NCBI GenBank assembly: GCA_036346375.1
Contig: CM070517.1
Location: 46,162,200 to 46,226,199, forward strand
Direction: 5' to 3'
DNA: 64,000 nucleotides
Source of the DNA: Guadua angustifolia
Taxonomy: Eukaryota; Streptophyta; Magnoliopsida; Poales; Poaceae
The position numbers and the translations under genes are program-made. This document shows, piece after piece, positions 56,101-64,000 of the stretch. Numbering within the stretch: position 1 is the first letter of the stretch; every line of letters begins with the position of its first letter. The notes beneath the pieces are model-generated. The model saw only the letters and a program-made list of their open reading frames with translations. It made no database searches and was not told the origin of the DNA.

Positions 56101-56368
56101 CGCTTTTGGTGTCCTGAAGGTTGAAAGTTTATTGTTTGCTGTAGGAATTGAATACAGATGAAGTTCTAAAGCAGCTGAAGTATGTAAACATGGTAAGTTC
56201 TAATCCTACAAAGTGCATTTTTTGTGTTATTCTGTTTCTGATTCTACAAGAGAATTTCAGTGACTCTTTTTTCAGTGTGGTTATAGGCCCATGAAATTTA
56301 GTAAGGATGGCGTGTTTCTTGAATCAGGAAAAGGGTGCAATTCGAGAGTAGCACATAACGTGTTTTAA
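44160..56368 (+). CDS. PHD-finger protein, 5' end unresolved
   Basis: Supported exons: 48,797-48,867, 48,983-49,863, 50,995-51,052, 51,125-51,237, 51,930-52,020, 56,145-56,192 and 56,276-56,368. All have GT..AG borders and matching phases and give about 450 residues. A possible first exon ending at 44,292 (...DWLGVKIHPDAIPFAG) joins in phase to IGGWDHYIKFEG, but no in-frame ATG was found in it. A C4HC3 PHD finger (CKTC...CDSC...H..C...WYCLPC) lies about 184-232 residues after the Met at 48,983. A second Cys-rich segment (WDCSCCLLWDPAHADCAVPQ) follows, then a helical tail. PHD fingers read histone H3 tails, so a nuclear chromatin role is likely, but the exact protein is not recognised. Upstream residues rich in Ser, Lys and Arg suggest a nuclear signal. 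Intron 52,021-56,144 is 4.1 kb and full of repeats. The last exon is the least certain. Confidence 0.75.
44293..46687. other. Stretch without a recognised coding exon (possibly first intron of the PHD gene)
   Basis: AT-rich, intron-like sequence after a consensus donor GTAAGG at 44,293. A CT-rich block at about 46,300-46,450 and several short frames are present, none with a domain. Confidence 0.4.
46688..47042 (-). mobile_element. Inverted TRIM LTR plus internal parts, head to head with the next copy
   Basis: 46,688 onward is an LTR in reverse orientation (starts TGTTAACA, ends near CCAATATGGGACTATTCTAT at about 46,910). It is followed by its internal region with the complement of TGGTATCGAGCC (46,973-46,984), then by the internal region of a plus-oriented copy (CCTAGATAATCTCG at about 47,007-47,020 and a purine tract). 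The two internal regions face each other. Confidence 0.65.
47043..47522 (+). mobile_element. TRIM-type mini LTR retrotransposon, 480 bp
   Basis: Two direct repeats, 47,043-47,254 and 47,316-47,522, both start TGTTGGGAATAGTCCCACAT and end GTTAACA. The 61-bp interior has the primer-site-like TTGGTATCGAGCC directly after the left repeat and a purine tract TGAGGGGAGA directly before the right one. No protein is encoded. This is the layout of terminal-repeat retrotransposons in miniature, which rely on enzymes of larger elements. Confidence 0.85.
47523..48796. other. Probable intron sequence of the PHD gene
   Basis: No coding exon is identified. A poly-G run lies near 48,368-48,380. The frame at 48,298-48,540 has no domain or clean splice sites. 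Confidence 0.35.
52085..52250. repeat. Short repeat rich in CTAGGCG words inside the PHD intron
   Basis: Words such as CACCTAAGCGCTAGGC, GCCTAGCCACCTAGG and GACGCTAGGCGC recur. Similar words occur at the ends of the insertion at 54,198-55,242. The element class is not known. Confidence 0.45.
52890..52975 (-). other. Second tRNA-like block, next to the AAATTTC-rich repeat
   Basis: The minus strand carries TGGCCAGGTGGGAAGGC (A-box-like) and GGTTCGAGTGC (B-box-like) with a T-run after. It does not fold into a full cloverleaf. Like the block at 34.1 kb it adjoins AAATTTC-rich repeat DNA. Confidence 0.4.
53130..54197. repeat. AAATTTC-rich repeat units in the PHD intron
   Basis: The first unit (about 53,170-53,890) includes inverted matches to 37,400-37,930 and the phrases GATTGAGCAACTAAAACAAG, TTTTGGATCATGATCACACT and AAAGATAACAAACAAAGTTC. 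A second unit starts near 53,900 and repeats the same phrases (GATTGAGCAACCAAAACAAG at 54,101), then is interrupted at 54,198. The short phrase AATGATTAAGCTCACC is doubled at 54,150-54,166 and 54,181-54,196. Confidence 0.65.
54189..55251. mobile_element. 1045-bp insertion with 9-bp target duplication
   Basis: AGCTCACCT occurs at 54,189-54,197 and 55,243-55,251, and the host repeat continues on both sides in the same order as in the uninterrupted unit at 53,460-53,890. The insert starts AGGCGCCCGCTTGAGACG and ends GACGCCTTGACAACTATG. The interior from about 54,530 is GC-rich and gene-like (minus frame 54,440-54,922), but no domain is recognised. A 9-bp site fits Mutator-like elements, although long terminal inverted repeats are not seen. 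Confidence 0.7.
55252..55610. repeat. Continuation of the interrupted AAATTTC-rich unit, with a 34-bp duplication
   Basis: The phrases TTTTGGATCATGATCTTACT, AAAGATAACAAATGAAGTTC and ATCTGGCAGTGTTTTTGTTA match the first unit. At its end GGATTTTGAACCTTGCTAGC is repeated twice (about 55,537 and 55,573). Confidence 0.6.
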
Positions 56369-57219
56369 CTGAAGTTACTGGTTCATATTCTTTCAGTTAC
56401 ACGCCATGCATGGCATAATAGAAAAGTCTCCCATATAACTACACATCTGTTACCAACCTAAATTATGGGTTTTACCAGATTGCTTCCTGTATTAAAGACA
56501 GATACCACCTAAAGTATGGATTTTACCAGTATCGATGGGTGAATTAAAAATATTTAGGTCTAAATTACGTAATAAACTCCTTGTTTGAATTTAAACTGAT
56601 ACACCCTTGTCTTTCATTGATATTCAGCTGAAGAATCGGCTGGTTGACTGAAATCACAAGCCTGCTTAAATTCAGGGATGGTACATTGGTACGGTGGGCA
56701 ATTCCTAAAAAGGGATATACATGCAATGTGAATGAGTCGCAATGCATCATGTTGTCCATAGGACGTGAGAGATATGTTGTAGCTTCTTCGATTAATTGAT
56801 CATAGTCATCCTTCCCCAATGCATTGTCCCATAGGTTTTGCTCCAAAAGAATTGTACAACGTAGGTTTGTTCATGCAGTTTTGTTCAGTGTAACTTATGG
56901 ATGATGGGGCAACCAACCAGAAGTATCGTGTGCTGTATTTTCCATTTTATGAACATTATTTGATGTTGCTATCTTAGGAGAGGATTAAGTGGGATGCTAT
57001 TTAGTAATGCCTGTCATGTGTTTGTAGAATCTGTAGATATGGAGTTCTATGCAGCCCCAAAAACAGGCATTGCGTAGGCGGTAACCATGTTGTACAAAGG
57101 AAACGAACAGAATCAGAACCGATATTTTTGGAAGTGCTTCTCCATTGGCATTATCTGGTCACATACATTTTTTTGGAATGCTTCCTTGCTTTTTACTGAT
57201 ACTCTAAAATACTTCAGAA
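56369..57219. other. Downstream of the PHD gene; unrecognised frame on the minus strand
   Basis: A minus-strand frame of about 93 codons (56,565-56,846) reads DYDQLIEEATTYLSRPMDNM but begins without ATG and shows no family I know. It could be an exon of an unknown gene or a relic. The rest is AT-rich. Confidence 0.35.
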
Positions 57220-57330
57220 TTAGGGTGTTTAGATTAGGGTATTTCATTGGAATGTTTTAGGATCTAGTTTAAATTTGAGCTAAATTACAAAATATCCCAA
57301 GAAATTATCACTCATCTAAACAGGGCCTTA
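57220..57330. mobile_element. Small PIF-like MITE, 105 bp, uninterrupted
   Basis: Element 57,223-57,327 starts GGGTGTTTAGAT and ends ATCTAAACAGGGCC with TTA on both sides (57,220-57,222 and 57,328-57,330). It matches the outer element at 39,853-40,402 minus its nested insert. Confidence 0.8.
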
Positions 57331-57491
57331 ACATTCTCATTTAACATGCATGGGTGCAAGTGGCTTTATGAGGCACCTATTTTCATGCATGAACACTTAT
57401 GTAACCCTGTCTTAAGCTATAGAAGGAAAGTTCCTTGGTCGCAGGAAAAAAATAGAGTGAAGCTGTCTATAGCAGTGATTCAATGCTTTTT

Positions 57492-57551
57492 CTTTTAATA
57501 TAAGTTACACAAATCTTAAAGCTTTTAATATAAGTTGCACAAATCTTAAAG
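57492..57551. repeat. 30-bp tandem duplication
   Basis: CTTTTAATATAAGTT(A/G)CACA with the following ten bases occurs twice in a row with one difference. Confidence 0.85.
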
Positions 57552-57559
57552 CAAACGAA

Positions 57560-58412
57560 GAGATAAGTAATTATCATTTATTTTTTATTTATACTTTAAT
57601 ATTTATGCAATTGTCAAAAAAAAATATCCAAATGCCATGATATGATATTATATAAGCACCCAATCTGGTATTATAGATTGTTTCCAAGATAATTAAATGC
57701 TGTTCATCCTGTCATGTAATCTACACCTATCTATTTGGCTCGCACCAAGACTTGAAGGAAGTGCTGTTGCATAAAACAAAACGATTCTGGCCTATTTTTG
57801 GACAAAAGCGACATTTGTTCGGACTACAAGGTAGTCACGCACACACAACCATGCAAGCACACGCAGGCACCGCTCGCCCCCAGCACACGTCTACCACGCG
57901 TGCGCTTTCTATCCAACAAAGGCGTGCTTACATGTGCTTAAATCCGGGTAATACGTTTTGAATCCTGACAGAGTGGTTGGTATTCACGTAACTCCATCAT
58001 CACCTTCACCAAGAGTGGTTTCCAATAGATACTACTATCTATTTTGGATCCATTTAATTAAGTGGAGGGTTATCTTGTCTCTGTTTTAAACAAGAGAAAA
58101 CCTTTCAAAGACAACCAACATTTCTCCTAAAGACGCAGTAGATGACAAACAAACACAGGCAGGAGGAATCAGTCACCGAGCTGTAATCCATCCCCTTCGA
58201 TTTCGATTCCTCCAAATAAATCTCGTGAGCGTACGTACCTCTTCGCCGCAACTGCCGGGCCCCGCATTCTGGACTGGGATCAGAGTAGTGACGGTAATCT
58301 TGACGGTACCTACGAACTTTACAGCACAAAACCAAATCAGCACTCTGGATTGCTCAGTGCTAATTTTTCTAATCAAACATCTCCCCCTAGCTTGGAGTTT
58401 TAACAGATCCTC
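57560..58412. other. Stretch without a gene
   Basis: A short frame at 57,752-57,961 has no domain. This DNA is the far upstream region of the DUF627/DUF629 gene. Confidence 0.4.
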
Positions 58413-58476
58413 TAAGGTCTTGTTTGGGAGGTTTAATCTCGACCGAGATTCCTATGGATAGGCAAACAAGACCTAA
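58413..58476. mobile_element. Very short MITE, 58 bp
   Basis: Ends GGTCTTGTTTG and CAAACAAGACC form a perfect inverted pair, flanked by TAA (58,413-58,415 and 58,474-58,476). Only 58 bp long, so close to the minimum for two ends. Confidence 0.7.
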
Positions 58477-58774
58477 AAGTTGCTGCCTTCGTTTCTGTTT
58501 AACGCATAAATTAAACGTTGTTGGCAATATATTTTAAAACGAGTATACGAATGCAACCCTTTTAATCTGCTCACATGAACTAGTATTTCGTTTTATTTAA
58601 GGCACAAATCTCCCTTTGCAACTTAGGAAAGGAGTGTACAATCTTTACTAACCATGGAGCTAAGCACTCCAAAGGTGTGTAAATTTGTTTTGTGTGGTAA
58701 AGATGATAGCAGCCGCCGAAGCTGCAATCGACTGTGTGACTGCGCTCTCGGTGCCCCCTCCCTCCGGAGGCCGC

Positions 58775-58781
58775 TATAAAT
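58775..58781 (+). promoter_or_regulatory. TATA box of the DUF627/DUF629 gene
   Basis: TATAAAT in a GC-rich setting, about 185 nt before the ATG at 58,963. The leader would be about 150 nt. Confidence 0.65.
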
Positions 58782-58962
58782 ACCCCTCCTCATCCTTCCC
58801 CTCCACGACTCACCATAACCCTCCTCGATCTCCCCCCGCTCCCAAATCGAACGCCTCGCCGCCCTCCTAATCCCGCGCTGCGGCGTTTCCGCGAGCTCCT
58901 CGCGCCCACCTCTTCCGCCTTCGTTTCGCGGCCGGGCGCGTCTCTCCGCGCTCGTCTCCGCG

Positions 58963-61900
58963 ATGGCCAACCCTGACGCCGCGGACGTGCGCAAGGCGGC
59001 CAGAGCGGTGGTGCTGCTGGACTATGAGGGAGACAGCCAGGAGGCGCTGGCCCGCGCCGACGCGCTCGCCCTCGAGCACCCGGGATCGGCGCTCGCCCTC
59101 CGCCTTGCCGGGGACCTGCACTATGCCGCCGCCATCCGCGCCCGCCGGGCCGCTGGATGGGAGGAGCAGCAGCTGGAGGAGGGGTCCGACGCAGCCGTGG
59201 CGGCAGCGGCGGCGGAGGCGCACCTCTTGTACGCCCGCAACGCGCTCTCCGCCGCCAAGCGGCTCGTCCCCGACTGCGTCGACATCGCCACAGCCCTCGG
59301 CGACGCCTTCGGCGGCTCCATGCTGTACGGCGAGGCGGAGGGCGAGTACCGCCGCGCGCTGGGCATCTCTCTCCCCATCGACCCGGCGGTGCACAACGTG
59401 GCGTACGGCCTGTACGGCCTCGAGGACTCCACCGTGAACGAGAGGGTGGAGGTGGCCAGGGAGAAGGCCCGCCTCGCCTATGACAGCCTGGCGAAGCAGC
59501 TGATCGCTGTTGGGGTCGAGCGAGTGCTGGACATCTGCAAGCGCGACGGGGCGATGGAGGCGCGACGGCAGGCGAAGCGCGTCGCCGAGCGCTTCCCGTA
59601 CTCGGCGCGCGCGCAGTACCTCCGCGGGTACATGGATTTGGAGTTCGTCCGTAGCCTTGACCCGGCCATTGACAAGAGGGCGTTTCTGCGCCGCACTCTG
59701 ATCCTTGCAGACAGTGCGGCAAATGCCTTCCCCAACTCGGTCGTGATCGCCTCCTTCCGTGCGAAGCTTCAATTCCTTCTGGGTGAGTACGATGCTGCGG
59801 AGCGCGAGTGCCGCCGGGCTCTCGACATGAAAAATCCCCATGACCCGGAAGAGGATTCCATACCGCCTAGCTCCATCAGTGGGCCGAACCATGGCGCAAG
59901 GCTAGTTTCGCTCGCCGCTGAGTTTCATGAATTAAACCTGAAGATTTTTATGGCGGCCAGTGATTACTGGGAATCTATGACCACCAAGAGGCGGTGCGAC
60001 TTCCTATCTGTGAGGCTTGATGCGCTACAAGAGGACTACAATAAGGTTGACCAGTCGTCTGAATTCACCATACTGGGTGTGCAGAGCTTTGTGAAGGAAC
60101 ACAAGTCTTGGAGGTTCTGGGTTTGTCCCATTTGTGATGGCAGGAACAGGAAGTATATGGACACTGGTTCGCTATTGTCACACATGTGCAGCAAGCACCC
60201 AAGGGCAGTCCTGCGGACCTTGCAGCCAGTTTTAGATCCAAAACTCACACTGGAGGGTGATGATTCTTTCGACGACATAACTTTTTGTCAAGATTCAGAC
60301 CAGCATGACATCATCTGCTTCAAAAAGAGGAATGATATGTTCAAATGGTTGTTTAATTCACCTTCAAGTGGAATAAGAGCAAAACCATTTGCTGAAATAC
60401 GAAAAAATAAATGCATGAATGGAACTAGGAGTCTTGAGAACATCAAGAAGAAGTTGGGGGCTTTGCCTGCAGATAAATCTAGCACAAAGGTTTGACAATT
60501 TTGAATGTCGTGATTCGCTTTAGTATTTCTTCCTTAGATACATTTCGTGCTGGTAGCTATTTTTACAGGAAACTAACTTGGTTTTGCATTGCAGTATGCT
60601 GAGGCTCTTCCTGAAGTCCAGGAGTCGTGGCTTAACTTTGTCAATGCTTCTGTTTTGGATTATCGAGAAATCATCCTGACACTTGCGAGATCATTCCTAT
60701 GGGTTTGTTTATGTCTGGAGTTGCTTGTTTAATTTTGTCCAGTTATGCAAATATTTGGTCATATTGTGTGCTCACTGCTAACCATCTTTGCAGAGAGAAT
60801 TAAAGAAATGCATGGCTGAAAATCCAAAAGTAGCTACTAAGAGGATCAGTGTTGCTGATATTGATGCAGTATTTGGTACTGTTGCTGATAATCCTATTAG
60901 TAGTGCTGTTGAGGAACAAACAAAGGAAATGGATCATGATAGGGAAGACGACCAACAGACACAAGTCCACAAGGCGGTTTGTTTTACCTTCACGTTGTTC
61001 ATCGAAAACAACTACTATCATTTTTCTTTGGAACAATTCCTAAGTTGTATTATTGCCTCATTAGTTGATCCAACTGAAAATAGAAGTACCAAAACAATGA
61101 AATTCCTTTCGATCTTATTATTGTTTCATTAGTTGGTCCGACTAAAAATTGACTTACTAACACCAGAAAATTTCTTTCAGTCTTCACACTCAAATCAGGC
61201 TCTAAAGATCAGTGAAAATCGTCAAGAAAGGTATGAATGCTCTGGTGTACTTCTGTTTGTTACCTCGTGGCAGTGTTACATGGACACCCAAATTTTTTTG
61301 TCGAATCGGATGCCTCCAATCCGAGTCAAATTCCGAGTAGCATTTCCCGTGTCCAAAATTTTTTGTCGAATCGGGCAACCCGAATCCGCTATAGCAGGAT
61401 GACCATTTTGACGAAGTTATTTACATGACGCTTGTCCTGCATTTAACCTTTTTTTCCGAAGGATTCTTTTAATGGAATCCTGTATTTAGTTTTCATGTCT
61501 ACTTGTCCTGTATTTCAGGAAACTGTTCTCTCTCTCTCTCTCTCTCCCTGTGTGAGTTTTTTAACTACCTTTTTGCCCATTAATTATGTAATGTGTCATG
61601 AATATACACTAGATGGAATGGTTTAGTGTAGAACAAGGGGGTATTTCACACATTTTTTTCTTTAAACGAATTATGTTTTGTTGTGGTGCCTACTGAATAA
61701 CATAATGCAGTATTTTATAGCGTTGGACAGAACGTTCTGCAATACTGATATGATGAAGGCAGAATGCAGCTCTTAATTCATAAAATCTAAGATAAATGAA
61801 TAAGTATGAAATCTTTCTGTATATTTCTATATGTTTTAAACTTTATTCCATGAAAACATGTCAAAGTTAAGTCTAAAACTGATGGTTAATTTTGGTGAAT

Positions 61901-63103
61901 GTAACATTTGGTGTCTTCTGCCCATGTCAGCATGCAGTTTGTCAGCTTCTTTCTACAGAGTTAAATTTACAGTATGGATAAATGTGCATATGGAAAGTCG
62001 TTAACTAGAAGGAAAGTTTAGGTCCTTATTTGACTTGGTAGACCACCAAATAAGAGACAACATCATCTAATGCAAATGAGATAAGCAGTTTTGAAATGGA
62101 ATGGTTGTAGCCTTTCAGCGAACCAAAAATATGTGCTGATTTTATGGACACTAGAATGTGCATTCTGGTTTAATGCATGAACAGCCATTGGGTCACTGGA
62201 TCACTCCATTCTGACAATTCCATTCCCTGTGAAGTCTTGATTTGGCTTTTTAGTTATTACAAGTGCATATAGTGCCGAAGAAATAAAAAATGGTCTGGTT
62301 GAGGATTATTTATAGAACAAATGGTGGTTGTACATTGTAAATTGATATGCATAACAATAACCCATGTGATCAATCTATTGATTTACCTACCTTTGCACCT
62401 GCTTAATGCTGTGGCCAGTATTAAATTTCTGAATATGATGGCAATATTCTTCATGATGTGCAATATACCCTCAACCTTTCATGGTTGAGTTTTGCCATTT
62501 ATTTCTTTTTATTAGCAAAAACCAACTGATAAATGGGGAAATAGCAATCAAGAGAAACAACTTCATAAAAGTAGTTCAAGAAAAATATTTACTTTGCTTT
62601 TGGTGAAGTTTCAGCGAACTTAAGAAGAGCATTTTATTTTATCTTGCAATTTTATTCTGGGGTAAACTTTAGTTGTTCCTTTGGAATAAGCACGTCCGTT
62701 TTTTGTGATTCTGGAAAGCTGTTGGTATTTCTGTGCTTGATCATATTTAATAGTCTGTTCTTCCAGAACCAAATGGATAGTGCAATAAACCATTTGCACA
62801 CAAAAAGAACAATATTTCATCATCATACTCTGCCATAGCCATGTCAGTGGTTTCCTTTTGGAAGTTTTCTAGATTCTAGATAATGCAAATAATTTCCTTT
62901 CACTGTAGATCCTTTTTTTTAATCTATTACCTTTTTGTTTTCTCAGCTGCTCTGCTCACAAGTCTCATTATTGTTGCAGTGAGGTTGATGTTGAAGATAA
63001 AAGTTCTGAGACTACGGTAAACACAAAATTTTCAGATCCACCGATCAACATGGAAGAAAATGGAAACAAGCTAGATGAAAAGGTGGAAAATTTGAATATC
63101 TAA
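58963..63103 (+). CDS. DUF627/DUF629 protein without the hydrolase-like domain, 663 aa
   Basis: Five exons are inferred: 58,963-60,489, 60,595-60,702, 60,794-60,976, 61,181-61,230 and 62,980-63,103, with GT..AG introns and matching phases. The N-terminal part (residues about 20-130, ...VLLDYEGDSQEALARADALA...) fits DUF627, a TPR-like helical domain. Residues about 240-560 fit DUF629, with a C2H2-like zinc finger CPICDGR...LLSHMCSKH near 388-412. In larger plant relatives these domains precede an inactive ubiquitin carboxyl-terminal hydrolase-like domain of several hundred residues. Here the frame ends in an acidic, charged tail, so that domain is absent. Proteins of this family are thought to be non-catalytic. 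Either this is a naturally short paralogue or the last exons were lost. Intron 4 (1.75 kb) is the least certain part. High GC in exon 1 creates long antisense frames that are not genes. Confidence 0.88.
61527..61546. repeat. CT microsatellite in intron 4
   Basis: About ten CT units in a row inside the fourth intron of the DUF627/DUF629 gene. Confidence 0.9.
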
Positions 63104-64000
63104 ATTCTGACAGCCAAAGGAAATCTGTATAGTGAATGCATGGCTCATATCTCTAACTCCCTAACTGGGACTGCAATATCTAGTAGTAACACTCTATAGT
63201 TCATATTCCATCTTTGCAGTTGCAGACAGCGCAAATTAGTCTTCCGTTGTGGCATAAACTTTGAACTGTATATGAGCTAACTGATTCTTGGAACAATCTG
63301 AAGAAAGTAATGTTGTAGGTCTGATTGTCTGAGACTTTGATGAGCACTATCTCTTTCACGTAAGTTCTTTCCTCGGAGGTTGTTAATAGAATCTTGATAA
63401 ACAGCACGATGCTTTGGGCTCCTATGGGTCTATCCATAATGTCATGTGGGTCGCTTGAACATGACGTTCAGCATTACCTATAGGACAAGGCCCTAGATTA
63501 TAGATAAACCTTGGATTGATTGTCGATCTTAGATACATGGTTTTCGTAGACGAAATCATTATAAAATTAATGATATTATAGCCATCAAAAGAACATATGC
63601 ATTACATCCATGCTTCGAGCATAATATAGCATACACGACTTTTATGCCTCATTTAGATATAGTTTATAATGGTTATTTTGAAATGGCTATGGATTTATTA
63701 TGCTCTATATTCTGATCCTATACAAATGCAACCTGTCACTATTTGTCCAGATCTTGTAACCGGTATAAAACAAAGTGTTTGCCGCAATGAGAACTCTGTT
63801 CTCTAGTTCCTTTATATAGAAAGGATTAATTCCCAATTTGCCATTGTGAATTTGAGAAATCCCAAAATGTGTCAATGGGCCCACATGTCATTGACACAAT
63901 GAGTGGCAAATAGGGGATGAGATAAACTTCTAGTGGCATATGAGGATTTTACCCATATAGAAAAGTCATAGCAATATTACAAACATGTCCTAAAAACAGG
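63104..64000. other. 3' flank, no gene seen
   Basis: AT-rich sequence with only short frames; the first few hundred bases should include the 3' UTR of the DUF627/DUF629 gene. No exon coding for a hydrolase-like domain was found up to the window end. Confidence 0.45.

Noticed and set aside
58790..59892. Two long minus-strand frames (310 and 341 codons) opposite the DUF627/DUF629 gene
   Set aside because: They are shadows of the high-GC first exon. Composition is Arg/Pro/Gly-rich with no domain, while the plus strand has a clear family match.

Overview
The window is nuclear DNA of a grass (Poaceae). Genes are sparse, intron-containing and GC-rich at their 5' ends, and sit in AT-rich DNA filled with grass-type transposons (Stowaway-, PIF/Tourist-, hAT- and Mutator-like elements, LINE tails, LTR and TRIM retrotransposons). 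A CLE peptide gene of the grass FON2/CLV3 type supports this. There are no operons, CRISPR arrays or bacterial features.

Layout. At 1.3-3.3 kb is a divergent pair of single-exon DUF538 genes whose shared promoter holds a 315-bp foldback element. From 3.9 to 6.4 kb are LINE fragments and a small hAT element. At 6.9-8.1 kb is a four-exon plastid fibrillin (PAP) gene, and at 9.03-9.10 kb a tRNA-Pro(UGG). From 9.4 to 13.6 kb are a PIF-like element and a decayed LTR element. At 14.9-15.2 kb is a two-exon precursor of a 54-residue secreted peptide that I do not recognise. From 15.6 to 28 kb is a dense transposon block: an hAT element, a complete Ty3/gypsy chromovirus (17,919-23,350), a Mutator-like element with a captured gene-like segment (24,823-26,156) and a 1.58-kb retroposon (26,327-27,902).

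At 32.1-32.6 kb is a three-exon CLE gene on the minus strand, read here as the grass CLV3 orthologue (FON2/FON4 type). An hAT element sits just upstream of its TATA box. A decayed hAT transposase gene follows at 35.2-37.1 kb, nested PIF elements at 39.1-40.4 kb, a fragment of a ubiquitin-hydrolase-like gene at 41.5-41.9 kb and a head-to-head TRIM cluster at 46.7-47.5 kb. A PHD-finger gene runs from about 48.8 (possibly 44.2) to 56.4 kb, with a 4.1-kb repeat-filled intron. A DUF627/DUF629 gene lies at 58.96-63.1 kb and lacks the hydrolase-like C-terminus of longer relatives.

The genes do not form one pathway. They cover meristem signalling (CLE), plastid lipid bodies (fibrillin), chromatin reading (PHD), translation (tRNA-Pro) and proteins of unknown role. 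The most notable items are the two small secreted-peptide genes, which only appear once splicing is worked out by eye, and the transposon placed at the CLE core promoter. Exon boundaries were inferred by reading GT/AG sites and phases, with no transcript support.
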